In this document: piece after piece, positions 33,391 through 46,118 of the stretch
Layout of the letters: each line of letters starts with the position of its first letter
Position numbering within the stretch: the first letter of the stretch is position 1
Source of the DNA: Hyalella azteca
Taxonomy: Eukaryota; Arthropoda; Malacostraca; Amphipoda; Hyalellidae
NCBI RefSeq assembly: GCF_000764305.2
Contig: NW_025947678.1
Location: forward strand, 62,001-126,000
Reading direction: 5' to 3'
Length of the DNA: 64,000 nt
Notes under the pieces: model-generated
Told to the model about the DNA's origin: nothing
What the model saw: only the letters and a program-made list of their open reading frames with translations
Databases searched by the model: none
Program-made: the position numbers and the translations under genes

Positions 33391-34066
33391 TGTTAGCATA
33401 AAAACAGAGCGCTATTACAACTGTTAGCATAACAACAGCACGCTATTACAACTGTTAGCATAAAAGCAGAGCACTGTTACAACTGTTAGCATAACAACAG
33501 CACACTATTACAACTGTTAGCAAAACAACAGCACGCTATAACAACTATTAGCATAACAAGAGCACGCTTTTACATCTGTTGACATAACAACAGCACACTA
33601 TTAAAACTGTTAGCATAACAACAGCACACTATAAAAAACTGTTAGCGAAACAACAGCACGCTATTACAGCTGTTAGCATTACAACAGCACGCTATTACAA
33701 TTGTTAGCATAACAACAGCACGCTTTTTTAACTTTTAGCATAATAATAACTGTTAACACAACAACAGCACGCTATCACAACTGTTAACACAACAACAGCA
33801 CCCTCTCACAACTGTTAACACAACAACAGCACCCAATCACAACTGTTAACACAACAACACCACGCTATCACAACTGTTAACACAACAACAGCATGCTATC
33901 ACAACTGTTAACACAACAGCAGCACGCTATCACAGCTGTTAACAACCCAACAGCGCGCTATCACAACTGTTAACAACCCAACAGCACGCTATCACAGCTG
34001 TTAACAACCCAACAGCACGCTATCACAACTGTTAACACAACAACAGCACGCTATCACAGCTGTTAC
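33391..34066. repeat. 31-bp minisatellite with two subfamilies
   Basis: About 22 units. Those up to about 33740 read TGTTAGCATAACAACAGCAC followed by GCTATTACAAC. Those after about 33750 carry GTTAACACAACAACAGCAC or GTTAACAACCCAACAGCAC followed by GCTATCACA. A short disrupted stretch (CTTTTTTAACTTTTAGC) marks the switch. Confidence 0.95.
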
Positions 34067-35715
34067 CCCCTGAAGTTAGCAGAGTAGGCGGCCTTTTGAG
34101 CCAAAGCTTCACCAGAGGATCCATTTAATGCCCCAGGCAATGGCCGGTAATCCTGTGTAGCTGCTCGCGGCAACATCGCATAGTCGGTGTGTAAGTACTA
34201 TATTTGATAATTATGCCTGGTAATTATGCCTGGTATTTATGCATGCTTTATTTGCATAAGTCCATCATACGATGAACAGGAAAAGAGTACACATACTTAG
34301 ATTTGATGAAAGCTGTGCGTAACGTTAAAATTTCGTGGTAATTTCCTAGTGCAGCATGTGATACGAAGTGAAAATTGTACAAATAATGGAATGTTTCTCA
34401 AAGTTGTCCTCAACTATCTGTCCTACTAAACATAATTGACTTATAAGACATCATTTCTAGATGAAAGTGATCGGGAGGAAGTCATTTTCTGCATCATATT
34501 TCTATTTTCGCATTAACTGAACTAGATAAATATAATAAATTCCGTTTAACATCATTATTAAATCAACAGTTCCAAACATATTTTCTTACTCATTATTCCA
34601 TCTTGACGATTTGCTACGTAAAGCGTTATATATTTAATCGAAGGTCAATTTTGCATCGGCTTTCTTCTATTCTTGATTATGAGCGAAACCTGTCAGCAAC
34701 TCTGATCAATTGGATCCCGCCTCCGCCATTCACACACGCATCTCTTAATTAATAATACCAGCGGTCACTCCTAATGACTACGTTAACAAATTCACTATAG
34801 ATTCTATATATAATTTTATTGAAGTTCGTTAGCAGCCATACATACAAGAGCAACATGACTATGTGTAATATCAAGAACATGTATATACATAATTTTATTT
34901 TGTGTACATATTTTATACTTTATACATATTTTATTAGAATAACTTGATTACTTGATTTCAAAACCAAATCACTCATCTCCGCTCTGGAATTCATCAGTAA
35001 ATAAATTTACCCGTAGATTAAATCGTCGTAATTTGTAACACTTCATCTCATATCGACTGAACGTCAACACTGGTCTTATTTTTATGCAAAAGGAACCACA
35101 AATTAAAAGAAAAAAATTATCTCCAGGCCTTTCAATCACCAGCAGGTTTTCAGCGCTCAACGTAAAATTAAAATTCTGTTTCGTGCTAAAGGGGCAAAAT
35201 TATTTTATTTCTATTTCTATAAAGAATCGCGGAATTAATTCGACCTTACGTAATGTCTTTGGCTTGCGCACTCCGGAACGGGAAGCTGCCTTCCTTCTGC
35301 TGAGTCACTATTTTCTGCCTAAAGAAACATCGATATTTCTTCACAGTTCCAAGAACACCGGAAGTGAAACTCTAACTCCATTACGGCCAATCTTTGAAGG
35401 CATCCCAATGCTCCTTTGGCCAAACTCCGTGCAAAAATAACAAACCATCCTTAAGGAAAGAAAAATCCTAAAAATTATTTCAAATAATTTAAAAAAAAGT
35501 GATAATTTAAGGTAGAACATAGTTTCTTGGCGTAAGTAACATACTTTATACTCAAGTAAATGATTAGAAAATTGTTGGGTCTAACAAAATTCTCCAAAAG
35601 ACGAAATATGCAGAATGTAATGAAACAAAAAAAATTCTCTTTGGCATACTGCTGACCAAAGAACCGTGCAATATCTATAAAAGATTACTCAGCCACTTCA
35701 TCACAAACATCTGTT
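34067..35715. other. Intergenic, no gene seen
   Basis: A 118-codon plus frame (35084-35440) overlaps an unrelated minus frame; neither shows a known motif. Confidence 0.4.
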
Positions 35716-35992
35716 ACACTTAAATGAACATATAGCAGCCTAAGTATAAGTATCGGCATGTGTACACGATGCGTTCTATTGCAGGCGCAGCGGCCTAAGT
35801 GCACGTATAGCGGCCTAAGTACACGTCGCAGCCTAAGTACACGTAGCGTCCTAAGTTTCCGGGTTCTATGTACACGGCCATGCTTCACATTGTGGCCAAT
35901 TTGTCGTCTGTGATTGGTGGGTTTAGCTTGGAAACCTTTCAGTAATTGGCCGACGGGTTACAAACTCGTAACTATTTTTGATAATCCTGCCC
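35716..35992 (+). mobile_element. Second expanded relative of MITE family M
   Basis: The right part (GTGATTGGTGGGTTTAGCTTG to AACTATTTTTGATAATCCTGCCC) matches the corresponding strand of the MITE at 44237-44380. The left part is made of GCCTAAGTACACGT-like units as at 29451. The left terminus is not recognisable. Confidence 0.5.
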
Positions 35993-38900
35993 TTGACTTG
36001 CTGTAAGAAAGTCGAAACCCAATAGTTTAGCTATGGCAAAAATCATGAATTAAAAATAAAATTTTTAGAAATTTCAAAAATCATTAGTGCATTAAATTCA
36101 GTTAGCAAATTGATGAAGTGTCTTGTCGAGCTCTTTCTGTACGACTTCAATTAAGGTATCCTTAGAGTTTGTCCTTTAAACGAATCTTCTGTAACAAACG
36201 AGAGAGATCAGGACGCATGATCGAAAAATTTTGAATTTATTTATTGTTGGAGATCCGCCCCAGGTTCTCAGTTCCTTACTGTGGGGGATCCTTAAGTGTG
36301 TACAGTATATATAGCAAACTTGAGTCACGATTCACACTCCTGGTAAGAAATAACAGAACTAAAATGAATAAAAGATAACACGAAACAGGCCACTTAAAAA
36401 TATACAGAGTAATATACACTGATAAGTATATACAATACCTACCTTACTAGAATTATTGTACACTGAATAAATGACAGACCGGATGACACAAAACAATATT
36501 ATCGAATGCTAACATACACGACACACACACATCTTGCCAGTGTGGATTATGGGACAGTAATGGCCGTTATAGTAAAACCTATTTGTCGGATGTAGGCTAC
36601 AGATCTCTCTAGATTAAAATCATATGTAAAATGGATAAATAAATAAATGAACGAAATCAGTAAGAAAGTTAATAACAGACGCATGCTTACCACTACATTA
36701 TAGTTGCTGCAGCATAGAAGCGTTAAAAAAATAAAAGCGCATTTTGCATAATATGCATCTAGTCTTAAACATTACAATGTTCAATGTACAACGAATAATA
36801 TACCTTTACATTGCTTCGATAATCGGATGCATAAGAACATTTCTTATCATTTTGAGCTGTGAGTGATAGTAAGGTTGCATACACACAGTGATAACAATAA
36901 TTATTGATGTCACATATGGCTAAGAAGATATTCCGTTAACGTAATAGAAGGCAACCAAAAATGTCCTGCTTATACTGCCCCTGGTCAAGATAAATGATTT
37001 ACGGTGAGTTGGAAGCCTTGCTTACGTTATTGTGAGACACAAAAGTGGATTAGTTAGATTGCCTTGTTTTCTCTAGGAATGGAAACGCCATCAGAAATGA
37101 AACGAGAAGCCGTCGCAGGGAAATGTAACGCGCAATATATCAAGCACCTGAATGTTCTGGGAGCCATAGGAATGTCGCTTCAACCCCGCATATTAAATTA
37201 GGGTTCATCATGCCTTTGTTAATTAAGAGACACTTCGAAAATAAATGGGATTTTGTCTAAATATTGTCCCTTTTGTGGGTCATCCTGACACAGTTTGGCC
37301 CAGGAAGAGGGTGTATCAGTGTTTTCATAGCCCTCTACTCGTAGTTTAGGTAAACAAGTGTACACGCAATATACAATCTTCCGGTACTATTTGGTGTAAA
37401 GTGTATTATTCGGACAATATGACCTCTTAATTTTCCTAAGTAAAACTCTATAACATGGCCAGAACCAATGGGAAAAATTTGCTCGATTGACAGAACCCAA
37501 ATTGAAGGAAGGCGCCTTTGCCGGTCTCGACAAGAGTTACTCGACGACTTGACAAGGCTATTATTTTGACACAGTAATGAACCCAATGTTTACCTGTCTT
37601 GGCAACACCAACTCTGACAAGGCCATAACTTTGAAACTGACAGAATAGAAAATAAAATAAGGGATGCTTGACTTCAGTTAAACTAATGAATTTAAACGGA
37701 CTGTCCTTCTCAATGTTTTACGAATACCTGCAAACGTGAACAACCCAGAGTGCTGAAATATATTTAAAATAATATCTTCACGTGCCATTCAAACGCTCCA
37801 CTGCTTGCCCAAACGCTGTGAGAAAAACAAATGGACAAAGGAGATGCAAGTTTAAGATCAATGCTATATAGGCAAAGTCCATTGAAGAGAGAGAGTAAAT
37901 AAATAGTATAAATAGTATTACGAATAGTAAAAATGTCTTTGACAAAATGAGATTAAATAGCTTAATGATATTAAGGAGATTCATTCCTCGAGGAAGTTGT
38001 CACTGCTGCAGAAATTATGCACCTCTTCTACTCAAAGAGCCTCACAATAGTAAAAAAGATAATTAGTTGGTGCAAACTATGCACCAACTAATTATCAACC
38101 TAACTTGATTTCGCTGTAGGATTCCATATATTTTCGTTTTAATTTGTTCCAAATAATATCAATAAATAAAAATTTAACTCACAACCACGCGATAAAGCAA
38201 CAACATCCATTACTCCAAGGTATTCGCACGCTTTGTAGGGAATAACACAAGCGTTGGACGCTCGGTAAACAAACACTCAAGAAAATATCGTGGTCGTTAA
38301 TACGGGCAGTTTTGTTGGCGCCCGGTATTATCTCATGATGCTGGTGATGCAGGGACGCTCGTTAGCATAACGCAAGCTGCATGACGAAAATATTACAGCC
38401 ATAATTTCCACGGTGCCGCTAATAACGATAACTTGTTAGCGCGTTGCCTTATACTTGCGATGACTTCGCCACTTTTGTAGCCGCGGGTGCAGGGATTTTT
38501 CCTGTCCGGGCTGAGATACAATCACATTGAGCATCAATCTTATTAGAAGCTTTATATAATACAAAAACATTATATAAACAAACACGAAATATAATCGAGA
38601 TATTTTATGTTATCAAAAGTGCGACCAAGACGGGGGCTGAGATACAATCCCATTGAGCCTCAATCATGTCAGATGCATGTCCGGACGGACCGTTTCGTTG
38701 ATGCTGAAACTAATAATCACTCAGAGTTTTTTAGGTCAGGAATACACTTTACAAGTCGGTTCCATATTATCGGATAGACATGTGTCATAAATATTCGAAA
38801 TTCAGTTAATGACGTATTTTAAGAGAAGTATATAATAATTACTTACAATATTTTTGCAATTCTCTTCCATAGAGCATATGAAGTTAAATTCCGCATTGTA

Positions 38901-40477
38901 TAATAGAGTTATACAATGTAGTAGATCGAAATCGATATTAATTACCTGGACTTCATTTAAAGCTATTTCAGACGAAAAATTTTTTGCGTCAGATGAAAGG
39001 GGCCCTTAATTAAAGTCATTCAAAATCGTGACCCAGTTCCAACCTTGTTACGTTTAAATAGCTTTAATCGTTTCGTGATAACTGACCATCACTTAACTAA
39101 TTAACTGATTGTTCACAACTTTGAATGAAATATCATTAAAATATCTTAACAAATTAGTCCTACTGAGGCACGATGGGCAAAAGCATCAAAGACATCACTG
39201 GAGCCTCTGAAGTCAGCTTCCAAGTAAACGTCGCTCCTTTGATGATAAACACTGAACCTGTAACGCCAGCCTGTAATTTCCATCAGCTACATCATTCTTA
39301 ATCACGCTTTTGATACGAGGGCGAGTGAATAATTAAAATAATTGACTGGCCACTTAAATATTCAAGAATTGCCGGTTTATGCTGGAAATTAAGAGCGTAG
39401 GCTATGTACACTGCTCTACGATCATGAGGCTATCAACACTTAAAAGAACGTATAAAATATTCATGAGTTATTTAAGTTTGCTATTATATTCAAATTGTTA
39501 TTTAATGTTAAGAATCGATTTTACTTCAAATCGATGCTTTCGTTCAAATAGAAGAAACTCAGCTCGATTATACATAAAGATTTGTGATTATGCATAAAAC
39601 AAAATACAACATTTCACTTCACCAAATGCAACAAATTATCACACCAACTTTAGCGCATTTATTTTCTGCTTTAAGTATTATAAGACGGTAAATTGACATA
39701 TTCTCAGACGGTAAAAAATATGTTCCAGGAATAAAAACGTACACTGTCCTAAAGAACTCTCATAACGATGTCTTTATCAAGTCTCAAATAGCAGGAATTT
39801 GATGAACAACTGGCGTTTTGAATTTAGTTCAAAGTGGAGCCTTGCGACTAAAGCGATAGTAGGGATTAAAGGAGGATTAACGTTAAGTAAAGTAGACCCT
39901 TAAATATTCACACGGGTTTTCATGCAGAGTAAATTTTTTAACACAAGCGATCATATACCTGCATTCAATATTAAAGAATTTTAGCGGATCTAAACTTGCT
40001 GAAAATGTTTTTAAAAGATGCGTAAAATTTCAAACTCTACTCAATCTAGAAGTGTAAAACTTGGACTTTATAGTGGGCCTTACACTACTGTTTCCTACAG
40101 AAAATGATGCGGAATTTGAATTGCTCCCCATGTGAAAGGAAATGAATTTATTATTACATTTACCTCTTTTACGATATTCAAAACTTCATGACTTTAAAAA
40201 ATTGCTCATAATATTTGTTCCCCTCCAAAATGTATCACTTGAAATATAGATACAAAAATATTTTTAATCCGCTCTCTAGTACCTCAATTTCCCTCACCAT
40301 TTCCCCACAGGCACCGCTGAGCGTCAATCTTTTTACTTAATTTTCACGAGATTTTGCCGGACATCGTTCAGTGTCACCGCGCCGCGCTATTTCGACGTTC
40401 TATTAGGCTGCAAAATTGCGATGTCTGCACCACAGAGCGGTGTTAAATTCCCGAACGTGTTGCTGTTAGCGGTAACA
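35993..40477. other. Intergenic, no gene seen
   Basis: No exon recognised. It contains a perfect hairpin (38058-38096), a smaller one (38894-38918), and a roughly 40-bp direct repeat starting GGGCTGAGATACAATC (38508 and 38634). The sequence from TGTTGGAGATCC at 36244 could be an LTR start, but no matching end was found. Confidence 0.45.
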
Positions 40478-40640
40478 TTTTTCTTTTTAGCGAATTTTCT
40501 CATTTATGAAAAAAATACACTATTGTGCCCGCCATGTCCGTCTGTCCGTCCGTCTGTCTGTCCGTCCGTGACTTCACGTTTTCGTCGACGAGGAAATGCG
40601 CTCTCTGTCACTCACAGCAGTGAGCACTGAGTTATATTTT
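40478..40640 (+). repeat. Inverted repeat pair, left copy
   Basis: TTTTTAGCG followed by TTTCTCATTTATGAAAAAA, then a CCGTCTGTCCGT-rich tract and GCGCTCTCTGTCACTCA. The reverse complement is at 45970-46118. Confidence 0.85.
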
Positions 40641-41500
40641 TTAATCATATTTTCAATAGCTACTGTATATTTTGAGATGAAAATTGGCATTGATGTTGAA
40701 GTAAGGTTTAGTGGGTTTAACTCTATAAGCTTTCACTAAAAAGTGCGAAAAACTTTCTTTTTCCTTAACAATTGTATTTGTGCTGCTAAAGTTAATTCTA
40801 ACTGAAGAAATACCCTTTCTTCTGCCATTCACCTAAGGAAGAGCAAACTATTGTGAAACAAACAAACAACGTAGGAGAAATTCCTAAAAATTTTCGACTG
40901 CTCGGGAAAATGAAACCGGCGACGGGGAAGCGATTGCCTCCAATAGCTTCTTGATCCGCTGACTTGGTTGCTAATTTGTCTTCAATGTTGGACGAGACAA
41001 CAAAACTTCGCCTGCATTTCTCCTTAAAAAAAGAACTCCGATTTTCCGATTTAGTGGCTTTCTTCGAAGCAATGAGGACAAAATTTGATGTTTTTCTCAG
41101 CGGATGAAGGCATGCAATTTGGAGCCATTGTTGTAAGAAGTGCTGCTGTAATCTCGGGCATATTATAATTATTATTTCATTTTTCTTGCAGAAATTTAAT
41201 AAGAAATTCATACATTTCAGGACAGCGACACAAAATAATTAATTAAAGACGAGTTATTAAGTGAGGCCGTTCTTTATTTATGAATGAAGGGAGGATATGA
41301 ATAATGAATACAAAAGGCTTGGCATATCATTTACACAGGGAGTGAATTCAAATCATTCATTTGCTCACACATTCAAATTATAACTTGGAAATTCATTCAT
41401 GCCCCGCTCAATGCATCCCTTACTTCATCCTTATCTTTTTAGGCGAGGATAGACACGACACCTCCGACTCCCAAGGATGGAGTGAGGCAAAGTTTGAGAG
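40641..41500. other. Intergenic, no gene seen
   Basis: A 137-codon minus frame (40798-41211) has no recognised family and no conserved context. Confidence 0.4.
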
Positions 41501-41504
41501 ACTC

Positions 41505-41662
41505 CATTCCCCTCACTCCCTCATCACTCCCTTCACTCCGTCATCACTCCCCTCACTCCCCCATCACTCCCCTCACTCCCTCACTTCATCACTCCCCTCA
41601 CTCCCTCATCACTCCCCTCACTCCCTCATCACTCCCCTCACTCCCTCATCACTCCCCTCAGT
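41505..41662. repeat. 20-bp minisatellite (CACTCCCTCATCACTCCCCT)n
   Basis: About eight units, pyrimidine-only on the plus strand except for A, giving false open frames rich in Ser, Pro, Leu and His. Confidence 0.93.
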
Positions 41663-42440
41663 TCTGCTGAGCCAGACGCTCACAAAACTCGGCATCAGAA
41701 GCGAGGCGTGCCCGACGCTGGGGCTGCCGGACCGCTGGACCAGGGGTCCTGGTCAACCTTCGGGCTCATCACTTCGCGAAGGGATACTCAATTTTCTTTC
41801 ATAGAAACGCCAGGAATATTTTCAGTTTGCTCAATTAAAGTGGACATCCGTTTTCGGTCCCATGTACCTCAGTTCCATTCATTTTTCGAGTTCTCAGCAA
41901 AAATGTACTCATCGGTGTTGGAATTTTGTAATCTTGGACATTGATTGTTAGAACCAGAGCAGGTACAGTTGAAAAAGCTGTTAATAAACCAGCGGGAAAA
42001 TATGAAAAAGTAAAGCATAAATAACGACAGAGCGAAAAAGGCTGCAACAAATAGCCGTGTTCATTTAACGTCAAATACCATTACTTAGGCAGTAAAAAAA
42101 AAGAGTTCCCGGAAAAAAATAAAGATATTCAGTTTTTGGAAGGTGGACGGAAAACTTGCCATCGCACATCCCGATTTACTGTTATTATGGGACGATAACA
42201 GTAAGTCAACTCCAGACTCTGATAAGGAGAATTCTATGCGACGCTTACTGCCCCTGTAATAAGAAAGAATAAGTGATCCTTCCAAATGCAACAATAATAG
42301 TATAAGATAGCAGAATAAGCTTTTTTAATTAAATAGGCGTGGTTAATGACCAGAAAATTCATTTATTTAAATTTTTCAGGATCGAACATTATTCTTCAGA
42401 TGACGTTGGTTTATCAAAATACAGGTTCAAGGAAGTTACT
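41663..42440. other. Intergenic, no gene seen
   Basis: Nothing recognisable. Confidence 0.5.
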
Positions 42441-43190
42441 TAATTTATTAACGACGTTTTGAATGTGACAACATTCATTTTCAAGTTATAAAAAGCATTG
42501 ATAAGCACATGATACACGTAAATATGATACAACACGAAAATTTGGAACCGTGAAAATAATATCAAAACAATCTCAAGGTTCAAAAATCCGGTAGTTATAA
42601 GATGGACAGCTGGAGTCCAAAATGTAGAGATGAGGGCTTCAGCTATCGTCGGTCGGATATGTCGGGCCACTGCAAGATGACGATGCTGGTGTGTTCCTCC
42701 AGCACAGTGGAAGTTGTTGTCAAGGGTGTCACGGAGCCTGTTGAATTCATCAGGGATATTGAGATAAAGTTGCTCAATTGTAATATTTTGAGACCTGGTC
42801 TGGTTGTAATATTAATTGTTCGAACCTGAAAATTCTAGTTAATGAATTCTCTGGTCATTAATCACCCGTGTTTAAACATTAATAATATGTACACTATATC
42901 GGCCCACAATCGTTGCACTCTGTCGTAAAATTCATTCGTCTCTAGCTGTAAAAATGTTCTCAAATTTCTACTTTCTTTCAAAAATAGTTTAACCGAGAAA
43001 GCATTGAAATTTCTAAGACTTTGGTCGAATTCATCTTCAGTCTATGTATGTAGTGCATTTATTGCAGATTTCATGGAAGACCGAAGAGTATATCTTCTTA
43101 TCAATTTTCTTCTTGCTTTACTTTTCTGAATTCGGCAAATTGAACTTTTGAAAGGGCTTGACAATTCACTCACAAGGTTTTCAAGGGACA
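42441..43190. other. Diverged arm-like repeats beside a foldback element
   Basis: Around 42600-42660 the sequence GGGCTTCAGCTATCGTCGG resembles the inner arm of the foldback at 43190-43960. A partly decayed further copy is likely. No gene seen. Confidence 0.4.
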
Positions 43191-43960
43191 TTTTATTATT
43201 ATTTCCAGCGTTTCAAATGCAACTACATTCTTTATCAAGCAGTGGGAGAGTTTTTGCAGCATTCGAAATTGAAATATTTAAAAAACGTTAGCAAACAAAA
43301 AAAAGGGTATTATTGATGCAGATTGAAAATCAAAGCTTTAATTGCAAGAGCAGTGTCAACGTCCGGACATATCCTGTGGTTTGTAAATTTGTAGCTGGAG
43401 ACTAGTCCTTGATGATGAGAGCCTCAGCTTTACGACGCTGGTGAAGGCCTCCTATACAATCTATACAAAAAGTCGCGACCATTACAAGAAATCAGATTTG
43501 CTAACATATATTCATGCACCCAGAAGGTTTCTGATATCTCCAGAATGTAAATTGCACCAGTTTGACCAGCACGACTTTGAGCCGCCGCCTAACATGCCAC
43601 CTCCAGACCGGAGGACCGAAGAACCACATGAGAGAGGCTCATAATGAGACCTTCACTCGCGCGACGTTGGGGGCCTTAGTTCACCAACATCATCATGCGG
43701 TGCCCAGGTGCTACAAGACTGGCGATAGCCGAGGCTTTCATCATACAGGATGAGTCTCAAGCTGCAAATTTAAAAACCAGCGGGTTAGTCACGACGTTGA
43801 AACTGTTCTCATAATAATTGAAGCTTTGATTTTCAATTTGTATCCATAATACCCTTTGTTTGTACTAGCGTCATTTGAAAATTTCAATTTCGAGTGTGGC
43901 CAAACTCATCACCTACCTACTCATCATTACCTGATGATGAATGTAATTGAAATAAAAACA
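43190..43960. mobile_element. Foldback element with long imperfect inverted arms
   Basis: The left arm (from about 43190 to 43460) contains CGAAATTGAAATATTTAAAA and GATTGAAAATCAAAGCTTTA. It is matched in reverse complement by about 43660-43960. Arms are roughly 260 bp with gaps, leaving a 200-bp centre. No transposase. The target duplication is unclear because the arms fade outward. Confidence 0.72.
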
Positions 43961-44080
43961 TCGTAAATTATGATAAAATATCCATTTGAAACCTTATATT
44001 TCAATTTTCAAACCCTATCTAAAGCCTTATTTGGCGAATTGAGAAAAAATGATAAGAAAATTCCCTATAAGAAATACTCT

Positions 44081-44690
44081 CCAGTTAAAATTTTGAGATT
44101 ATACCTGGGCAGGGCGTAACCGAGCCTGCCGCGCGTTAGCCGGACAGAGCCATGAAAATATTAACTGCCCAGTTCTCCAAAGCAGCGCTGCCCCACGGCT
44201 AATATAAAGAAAAACTATGATATCCCGGCAGAGCCGGGGTCATATGTTCAAAACTCTCCAAGTGAACGTAAGAACTTACGCTCTATTTTCTTGTCTATGA
44301 TTGGTGGATTTTGCTTGAAAGGCCGTCAATGATTGGCTGATGAACTTACAATCTCTTAACTTTTTTGAATGTATAGGCCCCGGAATGCAACGCTGTTGGG
44401 CGCTGTCACCGAACCAAGCGGTTAAATATATTGTTTAGGCCGTAAATTACATGAAGGCTGAGAAGGGCTTAAGAGAAGTACGGAGGTAAGACTTGCAAGC
44501 AGGGTTTACTTTATCTAGTAATCTAGTTCATGTGACATAACACACTACTTTGGATAAATTTCCAATTCAAGTTGTGGTAATTATACCATGTCGATTTTAA
44601 TACTTTGAGTTACGTAATTATTTAATTTGCTTCTCCGGTTTGAACACCTGAAACATGAATGTGCAGGAAACGTTGTTGATATTATTATCA
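44081..44690 (+). repeat. Dispersed repeat D, copy 2, interrupted by a MITE
   Basis: Starts CCAGTTAAAATTTTGAG and keeps the CGCGCGTTAGCCGGACAGAGCC section of the family. It is split by the MITE at 44237-44380 and resumes with CGGAATGCAACGCTG. The later part (about 44515-44650) matches about 55779-55915, showing that repeat D is 500-600 bp long. Confidence 0.7.
44237..44380 (-). mobile_element. MITE family M, copy 3, inside repeat D
   Basis: 144 bp, reverse orientation to the other copies, ends GGGTCATATGTTC and GAATGTATAGGCCC. It splits GAGCCG/CGGAATG; the uninterrupted homolog at 55617 reads GGCCGGAA. The duplicated target is therefore the 2-bp CG. Confidence 0.85.
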
Positions 44691-45046
44691 ACTAATTAGA
44701 TGCTATAAAACTCATGCTACTGACTAATAGTTAAATAGCTCAAAGCAACATCAAAAATTAATAATATTTTTATTTAATGCAAGACTATCGTGAACTTCTT
44801 CCTAGTTGACATTCAAGGCATTTCCAATGAGGCTGATTTAGTGAATGAACATAATGAGAAAAAATGCGATTTAAATTGAGCTCTATTATATAATCTTTAT
44901 CAACTATATATATATATATATACAGAATTAACTTGAAAATTGAATTAGAAGATATCGAAGAACCGGCATTTTGCTTGCTCAAAAATCATGAGAAGTTGTA
45001 TGAGAAGCACTGCTTATCTGCCTCCATTATTTAACGATATGGATCA

Positions 45047-45770
45047 CGAACATTTAAGGGGATCGACCTGGCTAAAATCGATCAATTTTGGCTTTTCCGG
45101 TTTTTCTACTCATCTTAAAGCTGGAATTCTGCTCTTTCAAATGGTACCACTGCCATCTCTCTACGTGAATATTTACGTTCATGACGGCTCTTTAAACGGA
45201 GGCGGGTGGGAGAGTTCTTTAAGTGTCGCGCTCTCCTCAACATTCACACTTATTGTCACGGAAAACCTATCTCCTCCTAGAGTTTTCAAGCTACAGCAAT
45301 GAGACATATACCGTTCGATTCGTAAAGACCAGGTCTATCGACTCCATCATTTCTTTTTTTGAATTTCGGTCTGGTTCGTTTTTTATATGGGGAAGAAGGG
45401 GGCGGGGAGGGGTGAAAAATGTAAAAATGTGTAAAAATGGGAAGAAACGTCATAAAAAAAAACTAGGTGGAAAATGAAAAAAAAGGAATGATAGAGTCGA
45501 TAGATATGGTCTTTACGAATCGAATGATACGTGTCTCGATGTTGTAGGATGTTATTTGTGGGAGGAGATAGATTTTCTGAAGTACTCTGAAGTACCCCTT
45601 TTTAGCCGTTTTCTATGAATTTCACGTTTTCTATCAATTTTTTCGAAAAATTTATAGGAGCAAAATGTTTTTATTTTCACATTTTACGTATGTATGTGAA
45701 GTTTCATGACAATCGGATAATAACTGTAGAAGTTTTCAAAATGCCAGGTCGATCCCCTTAACGAACGTCT
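45047..45770. mobile_element. Foldback element
   Basis: Outer arms carry AAGGGGATCGACCTGGC (45055) and its complement GCCAGGTCGATCCCCTT (45743). A second, longer pair of arms at about 45260-45360 and 45487-45580 contains CGATTCGTAAAGACCA and its complement. The centre is A/G-rich. Non-coding; the 104- and 84-codon frames are incidental. Confidence 0.75.
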
Positions 45771-45969
45771 ATAATGTGGACATTTCTGCTTCATCGCGGC
45801 TTTGTCCTGACTCTACGTCGCCCTATATAGCCGGCAGCGGCCGACTCTATTCCATTCCCTCAAATTTTAAGTGGGTCTCTGGTCTTCAATGAAACCTGCA
45901 TTAAAGAACAACTCCTTTCAATTGTGACACCAATGTGGTGTATATATGTATATGTGTTATGTCATTATA

Positions 45970-46118
45970 TTGAAAATATAATTCAGTACTCACTGCAATG
46001 AGTGACAGAGAGCGCATTTTCTCGTCGACAAAAACGTGTAGTCACGGACAGACAGACAGACGGACAGACGGACATGACGAGCGTAATGGTGTATTTTTTC
46101 ATAAATGAGAAAATGCGC
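45970..46118 (-). repeat. Inverted repeat pair, right copy
   Basis: Reverse complement of 40478-40640: TGAGTGACAGAGAGCGC, a GACAGACGGACAGACGGACA tract, then TTTTTTCATAAATGAGAAAA. Confidence 0.85.

Noticed and set aside
33391..34066. CRISPR-like array of regularly spaced repeats
   Set aside because: The 31-bp units are directly tandem without unique spacers; a eukaryotic minisatellite.
36244..36900. Possible solo LTR starting TGTTGGAGATCC
   Set aside because: No matching CA end with a target duplication could be found.
40798..41211. 137-codon minus-strand frame as a gene
   Set aside because: No known motif, no splice context and no conserved partner; likely chance.
41361..41804. 147-codon Ser/Pro/His/Leu-rich frame
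   Set aside because: Mostly translation of the 20-bp CACTCCCTCAT array, without homology elsewhere.
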